NCBI GenBank assembly: GCA_040404065.1
Contig: JBBAJM010000001.1
DNA: 64,000 bases
DNA from: Fontibacterium sp040404065
Lineage (GTDB): Bacteria > Pseudomonadota > Alphaproteobacteria > Pelagibacterales > Pelagibacteraceae
Strand: one strand, 5' to 3'
The position numbers and the translations under genes were made by a program. Positions 9,086 to 16,717 of the stretch are shown here, in pieces. The notes under the pieces were generated by a model. The model made no database searches and was not told where the DNA came from. It worked only from the letters and a program-made list of their open reading frames with translations. Position 1 is the stretch's first letter. Each line of letters starts with the position of its first letter.

Positions 9086-10536
9086 GACTTTTCTTTCGCA
9101 CTTCTATAAATAAGATCAAAAAAAACTGGCGATAATGTTGCAAATAAGAAAGACCAAAAAAGCAAAGCTTTAGAAAACATTTCACTAAAAATCTCTTTAT
9201 TAAAGAAAAATCCAATCAATAAAGATTTAGAAAAATCTTCACTTGGAAATAGTAATAAGCCAGTCACTAAACCAACACTAATTAAGATTATGGATCTACA
9301 CTGAGAAACTTTCTTCTCATAAAGTCCTTTAAACACTACATACGCGCAAGCGCAGCACAATAAATCTGCAAATAAAAATAAATATAAAACGCTAAATTGA
9401 AACAGAACTATTAAAAAACAAATAAGCACTGAAATAATTAAAACAATATTAGACAATCTTTTTTGTTTGGTAATTTTCTTTAAATTAAAAAAATCTTTAG
9501 AATGAACAATAGTCAAACTTGAAATGGAATTAAGAAGAGTATCTACGGTGCTAATACAAAGACAAGCTGCAAATAATAATATAACAAATGAAATTAAAGT
9601 ATTATTTTTATCTAAAATAATTGAAAAAAATGCAAGATCTTGGCTAAATTTTAATCCATTTAATTTTGCAATGCTACCTGTTAATCCCATGCAAAATACG
9701 ATGATATAAATGATTACGAAGGAAGCTAATAAACTCGTCACTAAAACTTTATCATTTTTAGCCGCATAAACCCTTTGCCAATTGCCCTGATGAAATAAAT
9801 TAGTTGCAGCAACGGCCACAAAAAAAACAAAACCAAATTGTAAGGAATTAACCAAGGATTTGTTATCAAGTTGGAGTAAGTCTTTATGAAAAAAATTTAG
9901 ATTAAGATGAAAGCTATTTTGAATTACAACTACATAAAGCAGATATAAAAAAAGTAGAACTATAGCAATACATTGCACCGTATCCGTTCGAATGGTTGCA
10001 TTGAGACCACCAAATAACACATAACTTACAACGCAAATTAGGATAATCCCTGCAGATATCCAAACTGAAAGACCGGACATATAATGAATTAATTCTGAAA
10101 TAGCAGTTACTTCAGCGCATAAAAAAATGAACAAATAAAACATCATCAAACCAAAGATAAGTTTAAAGACTTTAGATCCAAATTTTTTTAGTACAATTTC
10201 TGTAAGCGATTTTCCGCTTGGAAATATCTTTCTCAGTTTTTTTCCAAAAAATATTAATAAAATCATGGTGAATGCTGTACCTAGTGCATAACCAATAATA
10301 GCGCCTAACCCACCGTCAATTGCAGCGGTAGGTGGTCCAAATAAAATCCAAGAACCTAGAGATGAGGCAACTAGTGTTCCTGTTAATTTAAAGACTCCAA
10401 CATTGCGGTTTGAAACTAAATAATTATTTAAATCTAAGGTTTTTTTAGAAAAGTAGGTTCCGATAAATAAGAAAGTTAAAGATATGATTACTACAAATAG
10501 TAGAGCAGAATTTACGCCTATAAAAGAACTATTCAT
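9082..10536 (-). CDS. thiV: Sodium:solute symporter, probable thiamine-precursor (HMP) transporter ThiV
   Basis: A 484-residue protein of the sodium:solute symporter family with about 13 hydrophobic segments; the N-terminal part has GTLVASSLGSWILFGPPTAA and the conserved GLNATIRTDTVQ segment. It transports a small solute across the inner membrane with Na+. Its leader contains a clear TPP riboswitch that reaches to within a few bases of the start codon, so the substrate should be thiamine or a thiamine precursor. A TPP-riboswitch-controlled SSS transporter in SAR11 was named ThiV and proposed to take up the pyrimidine HMP; the same assignment is inferred here. The SSS family alone would not reveal the substrate. 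Confidence 0.8.
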   Translation of the reverse strand: MNSSFIGVNSALLFVVIISLTFLFIGTYFSKKTLDLNNYLVSNRNVGVFKLTGTLVASSLGSWILFGPPTAAIDGGLGAIIGYALGTAFTMILLIFFGKKLRKIFPSGKSLTEIVLKKFGSKVFKLIFGLMMFYLFIFLCAEVTAISELIHYMSGLSVWISAGIILICVVSYVLFGGLNATIRTDTVQCIAIVLLFLYLLYVVVIQNSFHLNLNFFHKDLLQLDNKSLVNSLQFGFVFFVAVAATNLFHQGNWQRVYAAKNDKVLVTSLLASFVIIYIIVFCMGLTGSIAKLNGLKFSQDLAFFSIILDKNNTLISFVILLFAACLCISTVDTLLNSISSLTIVHSKDFFNLKKITKQKRLSNIVLIISVLICFLIVLFQFSVLYLFLFADLLCCACAYVVFKGLYEKKVSQCRSIILISVGLVTGLLLFPSEDFSKSLLIGFFFNKEIFSEMFSKALLFWSFLFATLSPVFFDLIYRSAKEKS

Positions 10537-10540
10537 TTTT

Positions 10541-10608
10541 CCCTAATTGAATTACCAATCCAGGTTCCAGGGTTTAATCTCAGCCTCTTTCAAAGCACCC
10601 CTAAAACT
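10541..10608 (-). promoter_or_regulatory. TPP (thi-box) riboswitch
   Basis: On the minus strand the conserved TPP aptamer blocks occur in order: GGGGTGC, then GGCTGAGA, ACCC, GAACCTG, GGTAAT and TAGGGAA. This is the standard thi-box order with the usual spacing and a short P3. The last block (AGGGA) lies about 4 nt before the ATG at 10536 and would itself serve as the Shine-Dalgarno sequence. Ligand binding would therefore block ribosome access, which points to translational control of the downstream symporter. Confidence 0.93.
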
Positions 10609-10637
10609 TAATATGTTTAAAAACTATATTGATGTGA

Positions 10638-10654
10638 GGAGATTTGCAATCTCC
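10638..10654. terminator. Short hairpin downstream of porin gene, possible terminator
   Basis: A perfect 7-bp stem with a 3-nt loop (GGAGATT-TGC-AATCTCC) lies 13 nt downstream of the first porin's stop codon. No run of T follows on the minus strand, so intrinsic termination would be weak. It separates the porin from the riboswitch-controlled thiV leader. Confidence 0.3.
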
Positions 10655-10666
10655 AAATGTTATTGA

Positions 10667-11413
10667 TTAAAATCTTTTTGTAGCAACTAACGTAAGATAG
10701 TCTTTGCTATCTTGCGTAAGCTGAGATGTTTCAGTTTTTGCTCTATCTGCATAAATGTAAGAAAGATCAAAATTAACTCCGATAAACTCTTTTGATAATG
10801 TAACTGTTGAAGTATTAGTATCTCTATCCCAAACACCGTAGCTTATTTTACTTTGTACCGGACCAAAATCATAAGTTGCGTTGAACTCATAATAAAACCT
10901 ATCAGATCTTTGTCCGTTATCATTAAGCACACCTTGTGAGTCATCCAATGTGTAAGCAGCTCCAAATGTATAGGGCTTTTTATCTGGGGCGATTGTTATT
11001 TTTGCGAAATACTCTGCATTATTTAGAGCTATATTGTGATCATAAATTCCTGGATAAGAAGAAGTAGTATACCCAACATCTAAGGTAACGATATCAATAG
11101 TTTTTTTTATTCCAATATAATTATCCCACTCTTTTGTGTAACCTAATCCAGCTGAAGTATTCACGCCGTGGCTTGCTGAAATCCAAGTTCCCACATAAAC
11201 GTTAACTCCTAATGTTTTTATAGGATAAGAAAAATCTGCTCCGGCAAAAGGTGCGGGTTGTCCTTTATTTTGCTCAACACCTCTGTTTACATAGTTACTT
11301 GCAATACCAACATTGAATTCAAGCTCACCCCCTAAAATTTCAGTATGTGATTGTGCTGTCTGAGTTCCTAAAAGTGATAAAGCGAAGAAAAGTGATAATA
11401 TTTTTTTATTCAA
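10667..11413 (-). CDS. TorF family putative porin (copy 1)
   Basis: An outer-membrane protein of the TorF/TIGR02001 family: after a signal peptide the mature part begins ELEFNVGIASNYVNRGVEQNKGQPAPFAG and continues as amphipathic beta-strands ending in Phe, as expected for a barrel. No ATG precedes the signal peptide. The frame is open from a TTG at 11437, but the TTG at 11413 gives MNKKILSLFF, which aligns with the MNKKIIFSFL start of the neighbouring paralogue and makes both proteins 248 residues long. The transported solute is unknown. The two paralogous genes are tandem and separated by an intrinsic terminator. Confidence 0.8.
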   Translation of the reverse strand: MNKKILSLFFALSLLGTQTAQSHTEILGGELEFNVGIASNYVNRGVEQNKGQPAPFAGADFSYPIKTLGVNVYVGTWISASHGVNTSAGLGYTKEWDNYIGIKKTIDIVTLDVGYTTSSYPGIYDHNIALNNAEYFAKITIAPDKKPYTFGAAYTLDDSQGVLNDNGQRSDRFYYEFNATYDFGPVQSKISYGVWDRDTNTSTVTLSKEFIGVNFDLSYIYADRAKTETSQLTQDSKDYLTLVATKRF

Positions 11414-11493
11414 TTTTTTAAAACCTATATTTTTCAAGTTCTAAATATCAAATTAAATTGAGATCAGTAACAAAAAAAGAAAACAACAATACC

Positions 11494-11525
11494 AGCGTTT
11501 ATAAGGGGGTAATCTTATAAACGCT
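11494..11525 (-). terminator. Rho-independent terminator after porin copy 2
   Basis: A perfect 12-bp stem (AGCGTTTATAAG / CTTATAAACGCT) with an 8-nt loop starts 37 nt past the stop codon of the second porin. On the minus strand it is followed by a T-rich tract ending in seven T. This should end transcription of copy 2 before copy 1. Confidence 0.7.
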
Positions 11526-11562
11526 GAGTATTTTTAATTAGAAATTCTAATTAATTAATTAA

Positions 11563-12309
11563 TTAAAATGTTTTTGAAATGTTAAACACTAAAAAGTCAT
11601 GGTCCTGTGCTGGAGCATAACTATTTGTTGTGCTTTCAGTTTTTCCATTAATGTAGCTTAATGCAAAACCAATGTCAGAAATTGTTTTTGAAAGAGTTAC
11701 TGTAGTAGTTTTTGTAACATCTTTATATTTACCGTAAGAAATTAAACTTTGAACAGATCCAAAGTCATATGTAGCATTCGCTTCATAGTAATTTTTACCT
11801 ATACCAGTAATTTGGTTACGTCCTGTTCCAGTTGCAAAACCCTTAGTGTCTTCTTTATAATAAGCGAGACCAATAGAGTATGGAGCTTTGTCTGGAGCAA
11901 GTGTTAATTTTATATAACCTTCAAGAAAATCTGTAGCTACGTTGTCAGTGCTTGCTGGGTAATGATACTGAATTACACCAATGTCACCAGTTATAGGTCC
12001 AAAAGTTTTTTTGATTCCACCATAAATATCTAATTCTTGAGTAGAACCATTATTTCCAGAAGCGCCAGCGGCAGCTGTCCAAGTTCCTACATAAATTCCT
12101 ATCGCTGTATTTAGATCAGCACCAATGTAAGGTGAACCTGCGCTATTGTTTTGATCAATACCTCTCCATACGTACGCGCTGTTGTAACCAGCGTTAAAAG
12201 ATAAAGTCGCGCTAGGATCTTTAGGATTTCCAAATTTTATTTCTGCATTCGCAGCTTGCGTTAAAAATAATAACGAGCCAAGGAATGAGAATATTATTTT
12301 TTTATTCAT
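11563..12309 (-). CDS. TorF family putative porin (copy 2)
   Basis: A 248-residue paralogue of the downstream porin. It has a signal peptide cleaved after SLLFLTQAANA and a mature start LSFNAGYNSAYVWRGIDQNN, the TorF signature. The strands KTFGPITGDIGVIQYHY and YYEANATYDFGSVQSLISYG match the same positions in copy 1, and the chain ends in Phe. It probably forms a small outer-membrane barrel; the solute is not known. It lies 146 nt downstream of an Lrp-type regulator gene on the same strand, in a spacer with nested inverted repeats, so it may be regulated separately from copy 1. Confidence 0.83.
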   Translation of the reverse strand: MNKKIIFSFLGSLLFLTQAANAEIKFGNPKDPSATLSFNAGYNSAYVWRGIDQNNSAGSPYIGADLNTAIGIYVGTWTAAAGASGNNGSTQELDIYGGIKKTFGPITGDIGVIQYHYPASTDNVATDFLEGYIKLTLAPDKAPYSIGLAYYKEDTKGFATGTGRNQITGIGKNYYEANATYDFGSVQSLISYGKYKDVTKTTTVTLSKTISDIGFALSYINGKTESTTNSYAPAQDHDFLVFNISKTF

Positions 12310-12387
12310 TTTATTTTTTTTTAATTAAATTAATTTAATAATTGTTTATCTATATAAGTTTTATATTAATTTATATGGTTCAATATA

Positions 12388-12430
12388 AATAACAGCTATG
12401 TGTTGTTTGCATGTAACAGTATGCGTTATT
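12388..12430. promoter_or_regulatory. Nested inverted repeats upstream of porin copy 2
   Basis: AATAAC at 12388-12393 is mirrored by GTTATT at 12425-12430, and inside lies GCAT-(8 nt)-ATGC at 12409-12424. The spacer is between the Lrp-type gene and the porin start. It could be an operator, possibly for the Lrp protein, but no consensus can be tested here. Confidence 0.25.
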
Positions 12431-12455
12431 AGCATAATGTATTTTAATAATTTCT

Positions 12456-12914
12456 TTAAACGTAGTTAAGCGGAAGGATTGTTGTCTGTTTAATTTCTTC
12501 CATTGAGAATGAGGTTGATACTGCAAAAATATCAATCTGATCTGTAAGTTTTGTATAGAATTTGTTGTATTCTTCCATGGTTGGGACTAGCACTTTTAAT
12601 AAATAATCAATACTGCCGCTCAATCTATAGAACTCGACCACTTCAGGCATAGAATTTATAATACTTATAAATTTCTTTGCCCACTCCATATTATGTTTGT
12701 TAGTTCTAATAGAGACAAAAGCTATGGTTTTAAGATTAAGTTTGTTCCTATCTGCGACAGCTACCTTCTTCTTTATATATCCCTCTTTATATAACTTATT
12801 AATTCTAGCCCAACATGGGGTGGCTGAAAGGTTTACTTTCTTTGATAATTCAGCAATTGGAATATCCGCATCTTCTTGAAGCTGGGATAATATTTTTTTA
12901 TCTATATCATTCAT
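12456..12914 (-). CDS. Lrp/AsnC family transcriptional regulator
   Basis: A 152-residue feast/famine regulator. Residues 1-60 form the HTH (MNDIDKKILSQLQEDADIPI ... NLSATPCWARINKLYKEGYI) and residues 65-145 the RAM ligand-binding domain (RLSGSIDYLLKVLVPTMEEY). Proteins of this family bind amino acids or related metabolites and often repress their own gene. It is divergent from the peroxiredoxin gene; a 9-bp inverted repeat just upstream of its own start is a candidate autoregulatory site. The effector is unknown. Confidence 0.92.
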   Translation of the reverse strand: MNDIDKKILSQLQEDADIPIAELSKKVNLSATPCWARINKLYKEGYIKKKVAVADRNKLNLKTIAFVSIRTNKHNMEWAKKFISIINSMPEVVEFYRLSGSIDYLLKVLVPTMEEYNKFYTKLTDQIDIFAVSTSFSMEEIKQTTILPLNYV

Positions 12915-12918
12915 GATA

Positions 12919-12954
12919 TTTTATTCTAAAATAACTATCATATTCAGAATAAAA
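12919..12954. promoter_or_regulatory. Inverted repeat in the lrp/peroxiredoxin divergent region
   Basis: TTTTATTCT at 12919-12927 and AGAATAAAA at 12946-12954 are exact inverted copies, 18 nt apart, immediately upstream of the Lrp-type start codon. Lrp/AsnC dimers bind such AT-rich dyads, so this is a candidate autoregulatory operator. A TTGACT hexamer at 12985-12990 may be the -35 of the peroxiredoxin promoter. Confidence 0.35.
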
Positions 12955-13066
12955 TACCAGTTTTAGTCTAGATAAAGCTTATTTTTGACTTATTTTTCTG
13001 CAAATATTGAATTGAACAGAAAAAACTACTACATCATTCACACAATTAATAAATAAGGAAATAAAA

Positions 13067-13705
13067 ATGGCACTACAATTAAATGATGATGCTCCAAATT
13101 TTATAGCTAAGAGCACAGAAGGTAAAATTGATTTTTATGAATGGCTTGGAAATAGCTGGGCAATACTTTTCTCTCACCCAAAAGATTTCACGCCTGTTTG
13201 CACAACTGAACTTGGTGCAGTTGCAAAACTAAAACCTGAATTTGATAAACGCAATGTTAAGGTTATTGGACTATCTGTTGATGGCTTAAGTAATCACGAA
13301 AAATGGTCAGATGATATTAAAGAAACACAAGGTTATAAACCAAACTTTCCAATCATTGCAGATGAAGATAGAAAAGTTTCTGATCTCTATGGAATGATCC
13401 ATCCAAAAGCTAGTGACACTTTAACTGTAAGATCTGTGTTTGTTATTGGACCTGACAAAAAAATTAAGCTGACATTAACGTACCCTGCTAGCGCTGGAAG
13501 AAACTTTGATGAGATCTTAAGAGTAATCGATTCATTGCAGTTAACTGCAAATTACAAAGTTGCAACTCCTGCTAACTGGAAAAGTGGTGAAGATGTTATT
13601 ATCTCAGGAGCAGTTTCTGATGAGGATGCTAAGAAATTATTCCCTCAAGGTTGGACGACTGTAAAGCCATATCTTCGAACTGTAAAACAGCCAGTTTCTA
13701 AGTAA
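13067..13705 (+). CDS. 1-Cys peroxiredoxin (Prx6-type)
   Basis: A 212-residue thiol peroxidase that reduces hydrogen peroxide or organic peroxides in the cytoplasm. The peroxidatic cysteine is Cys45 in HPKDFTPVCTTELGA, with the Arg of TVRSVFVIGPDKK completing the site. No other cysteine occurs, so it works as a 1-Cys enzyme and needs an external thiol. The C-terminal extension (VATPANWKSGEDVIISGAVS) is typical of the Prx6/archaeal-like subgroup. A GGAA-containing ribosome site precedes the ATG, and a strong terminator follows, so it is a single-gene unit. Confidence 0.94.
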   Translation: MALQLNDDAPNFIAKSTEGKIDFYEWLGNSWAILFSHPKDFTPVCTTELGAVAKLKPEFDKRNVKVIGLSVDGLSNHEKWSDDIKETQGYKPNFPIIADEDRKVSDLYGMIHPKASDTLTVRSVFVIGPDKKIKLTLTYPASAGRNFDEILRVIDSLQLTANYKVATPANWKSGEDVIISGAVSDEDAKKLFPQGWTTVKPYLRTVKQPVSK

Positions 13706-13728
13706 GAAATTTTAGCTAATTAATAAAG

Positions 13729-13770
13729 TCACACCCAGCTCTTTAAAGAGAGTTGGTTGTGATTTTTTTT
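13729..13770 (+). terminator. Rho-independent terminator after peroxiredoxin
   Basis: A long imperfect hairpin (TCACACCCAGCTCTTT paired with AAAGAGAGTTGGTTGTGA) is followed directly by eight T. It lies 24 nt past the stop codon. Confidence 0.85.
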
Positions 13771-13813
13771 ATTTAATTTAAAATAAAGTAATAAATACAA
13801 TTAAATAAATTAA

Positions 13814-14794
13814 ATGAACCAAAGTAAAATTATAAATAGTATCGGCAACACTCCTTTAATTTATTTAAAGAAAGCCTCACAACTTTCAGGCTGTAAGATT
13901 TACGGCAAAGCAGAATTTTTAAATCCAGGAGAGTCTGTAAAAGATAGAGCGGCTCTTTACATTTTAAACGACGCCATTAAAAAAAATAAATTAAAAAAAG
14001 GTGGTACTATTGTTGAAGGTACAGCTGGCAACACTGGTATAGGGATTGCCCTCATTGCAAAAGAGCTTGGTATTAAAACAGTTATTGTTATTCCAGATAC
14101 TCAATCACAAGAGAAAAAAGATACCTTAAGACAATTAGGCGCTGAACTTATTGAAGTTCCTGCAGTTCCTTATGATAATCCAAATAACTATGTGAAGTAT
14201 GCAAAGAAAGTTGCAGAAGACATTGGTGGATATTGGGGAAATCAATTTGACAACACTATTAATCAACAAGCTCATATTGAAACGACTGCAGAAGAAATTT
14301 GGACCCAGACGAATGGAGAAGTAGATGGCTTTACTTGCTCCTCTGGAACGGGTGGCACTATTTCTGGTGTTTCTATTGGATTAAAGAAACATAATAAGAA
14401 TATTAAAATTGCAGTCAGCGACCCTTTTGGTTCTGCTCTTTATAGTCATTTTAAAACTGGAAAATTAACAATGACTGGAAGCTCTATAACAGAAGGAATT
14501 GGAACTTCTAGAATTACAGAAAATTATAAAGGCGCTTTATTAGATGATGCATTTCAGATCAATGATACTGATGCTGTGAATATTGTATTTGATTTATTGC
14601 ACGACGATGGATTATGTCTTGGAAGCTCTTCAGGAATAAATGTTGCAGGCGCAATTGAACTTGGGAAAAAAATGGGACCAGACAAAACAATTGTAACTAT
14701 TTTATGTGATGTGGGCACACGTTATAAAAGTAGATTATTTAACCGTGAATTTTTAAAATCTAAAGGACTACCTTGTCCAGATTGGATCAAATGA
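13814..14794 (+). CDS. cysK: Cysteine synthase family PLP enzyme
   Basis: A 326-residue fold-type II PLP enzyme that makes cysteine from O-acetylserine and sulfide. The PLP lysine is in NPGESVKDRAALYI, the substrate-binding loop is EGTAGNTGIGIALIAKELG, and the phosphate loop is SSGTGGTISG. Standard CysK has SxKDR and TSGNTGI; here the loop is TAGNTGI, a change also seen in cystathionine-beta-synthase-like members, so the acceptor thiol could differ. Its stop codon overlaps the metX start (ATGA) and metX is followed by osmC in the same manner, so it belongs to a sulfur amino acid operon. Confidence 0.85.
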   Translation: MNQSKIINSIGNTPLIYLKKASQLSGCKIYGKAEFLNPGESVKDRAALYILNDAIKKNKLKKGGTIVEGTAGNTGIGIALIAKELGIKTVIVIPDTQSQEKKDTLRQLGAELIEVPAVPYDNPNNYVKYAKKVAEDIGGYWGNQFDNTINQQAHIETTAEEIWTQTNGEVDGFTCSSGTGGTISGVSIGLKKHNKNIKIAVSDPFGSALYSHFKTGKLTMTGSSITEGIGTSRITENYKGALLDDAFQINDTDAVNIVFDLLHDDGLCLGSSSGINVAGAIELGKKMGPDKTIVTILCDVGTRYKSRLFNREFLKSKGLPCPDWIK

Positions 14795-15927
14795 TTATCG
14801 ATAAAAATAAAATTAAAACATTCGATTTTAAAAAACCGTTACAGTTAGAATCTGGACAAACTCTAGATGGCTTTACAGTTGCTTATGAAACGTTTGGAAC
14901 TTTAAATAAAAATAAAGACAATGCGATTTTAGTATTTCATGCTTTGAGTGGAGATCAATTTGCAACGGGTATTAATCCAATTACTAATAAAGAAGGTTGG
15001 TGGGTTACTGCAATTGGACCGGATAAAGCGGTTGATACTAATAAATATTTTGTAATTTGTGCTAACGTTTTAGGTGGCTGCATGGGAACTTCCGGACCAA
15101 CCTCTATTAACTCTAAAACAAATGAACTCTATGGGACGACTTTTCCGTTAGTAACCATAAAAGATATGGTGAATGCACAAGTGTTATTACTTGATCATTT
15201 AAATATCGAAAAAACTTTATGTGTTTTGGGTGGATCTATGGGTGGAATGCAAGTGCTGCAGTTCTGCTCAACTTATCCAGATCGAACTTACGCTGCAATT
15301 CCGGTTGCTTGTACAGCAAGTCATTCTGCGCAAAATATTGCATTTAATGAATTAGCTCGTCAGGCCATTATGGCAGATCCCGATTGGAGTAATGGAGAGT
15401 ACGTGAAGCTTAAGAAAAATCCACGTAATGGTTTGTCCATTGCACGTATGGCCGGTCACATTAGTTATTTATCTGAAGAAGGACTTCAGGAAAGATTTGG
15501 AAGAAAGCTACAGAAGAAAGGTGACTTTAAATTTTCTTTTGATGCCGACTTTCAAGTTGAAAGTTATTTAAAATATCAAGGCAATGCCTTTGTAGATCGC
15601 TTTGATGCAAATAGTTATTTATATTTAACTCGCGCTATGGATTATTTTGATCTGTACCGTGAGAACGATGGAGTATTGGCTAATGCATTTAAATTCACAA
15701 AGATTAAGTATTGTCTTATTTCTTTCTCAACGGATTGGCTTTACCCAACCGCTGAAAGCAAAAAAGTATTAATTGCCTTAAACTCTGTTGGTGCCGATGT
15801 AAGTTTTGTCGAAGTTGTAACTAATAACGGTCATGATGCTTTTCTTTTAGATGAGCCTGAATTTTTAAGAAGTGTTAAAGGATTTTTAGACTCTGCTTAT
15901 GAGTCATTTAAAATATCTAAACAATGA
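14791..15927 (+). CDS. metX: Homoserine O-acyltransferase MetX
   Basis: An alpha/beta-hydrolase-fold enzyme that acylates homoserine for methionine synthesis. The nucleophile elbow is LGGSMGGMQVLQF, the catalytic Asp is in FSTDWLYPT and the His in NNGHDAFLLDEP; ANVLGGCMGTSGP is another family signature. The frame is open from a TTG at 14773, but the ATG at 14791 overlaps the upstream stop codon and gives 378 residues. Whether acetyl- or succinyl-CoA is used cannot be told from sequence alone. It is coupled to the cysK-like gene before it and to osmC after it. Confidence 0.93.
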   Translation: MIIDKNKIKTFDFKKPLQLESGQTLDGFTVAYETFGTLNKNKDNAILVFHALSGDQFATGINPITNKEGWWVTAIGPDKAVDTNKYFVICANVLGGCMGTSGPTSINSKTNELYGTTFPLVTIKDMVNAQVLLLDHLNIEKTLCVLGGSMGGMQVLQFCSTYPDRTYAAIPVACTASHSAQNIAFNELARQAIMADPDWSNGEYVKLKKNPRNGLSIARMAGHISYLSEEGLQERFGRKLQKKGDFKFSFDADFQVESYLKYQGNAFVDRFDANSYLYLTRAMDYFDLYRENDGVLANAFKFTKIKYCLISFSTDWLYPTAESKKVLIALNSVGADVSFVEVVTNNGHDAFLLDEPEFLRSVKGFLDSAYESFKISKQ

Positions 15928-16325
15928 TCGATCCAAATAGAGAGCATTTTATTACGATTTCAGACGTAGATCCGGATTCACTTGTGCAAAATATTGAAGT
16001 TCGAGGACACAAACTATTAGCAGATGAACCTAAATCTTTTCCAGGCGGAAATGATAAAGGCTTAAGTCCAACTGATTTTTTATTATCGTCACTTGGTTCA
16101 TGCACATCAATGACACTTCGTTTATATGCGCGTTTAAAAAAATTACCGTTAGAAAAAATTATTGTGAGATTAGACAGAAAAGCAAGCGGGGAGATTATTA
16201 GAGAAATAGAACTTATTGGAAATTTAACCGAAGAACAAAGACAACGTTTATTTGAAATCTCTAATAAGTGCCCTATTCACAAGGCGCTAAGTAATCAAAT
16301 AATAATTAATTCTGAATTAGTTTAA
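15924..16325 (+). CDS. OsmC family protein
   Basis: A 133-residue OsmC/Ohr-type protein. The two redox cysteines are in SSLGSCTSMTLRLYARLKKL and NKCPIHKAL, and LSPTDFLLSSLG is the family motif. OsmC/Ohr proteins reduce organic hydroperoxides with a thiol cofactor. It starts inside the metX stop codon (ATGA) and is therefore the third gene of the cysK-metX-osmC operon, which links it to thiol metabolism. It converges on the FYDLN-type gene with only 3 nt between. Confidence 0.9.
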   Translation: MIDPNREHFITISDVDPDSLVQNIEVRGHKLLADEPKSFPGGNDKGLSPTDFLLSSLGSCTSMTLRLYARLKKLPLEKIIVRLDRKASGEIIREIELIGNLTEEQRQRLFEISNKCPIHKALSNQIIINSELV

Positions 16326-16328
16326 AAA

Positions 16329-16625
16329 CTACTCTTGAGTATCTTTTTCTAAAGTCTCTTCGATTTCTTTTTGATCATCTAAAGAAATAACCATTTCTTC
16401 AGCTTGATCTTCTTTCGCTACAAAATCATCACCGTCAGCTATTGCATCTGGATCAATATCTTTAACTGATTTTTTCTCAACTTGTTTTACAGCTGCAAGT
16501 TTTGCAAATTTGTCTTCAATGTTTTGAACTTTTCCACAAGGACAAGTAATTGGACTTTTGTTAAAGTCATAAAACTTTTTACCACACTCGCAAATTCTTT
16601 TAGTTCCCCAGTTTTTTTTATCCAA
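16329..16625 (-). CDS. TIGR02300 (FYDLN acid) family protein
   Basis: The conserved head WGTKRICECGKKFYDFNKSP followed by CPCG is the TIGR02300 signature of alphaproteobacteria, and the rest is the usual acidic tail (DPDAIADGDDF ... EEMVISLDDQKEIEETL). Two Cys pairs (CxC and CxC) suggest a zinc ribbon. The frame is open to a GTG at 16700, but the TTG at 16625 has a GAGG ribosome site just upstream and gives the family N-terminus (MDKKNWGTKR), 98 residues. The function is unknown. Confidence 0.8.
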   Translation of the reverse strand: MDKKNWGTKRICECGKKFYDFNKSPITCPCGKVQNIEDKFAKLAAVKQVEKKSVKDIDPDAIADGDDFVAKEDQAEEMVISLDDQKEIEETLEKDTQE

Positions 16626-16717
16626 TGTAGCCTCTAAAATTGTTAAATTTGTATGATTAATTTTTGCTTGTATATAAATTTTAATCGCATTAAACAACAC
16701 TAATTAACCTCAGCAAA

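Noticed and set aside
13771..13813. Possible SAM-type riboswitch before the cysK-metX operon, as known for methionine genes in SAR11
   Set aside because: The 43-nt spacer after the terminator is plain A/T sequence with no conserved aptamer blocks.
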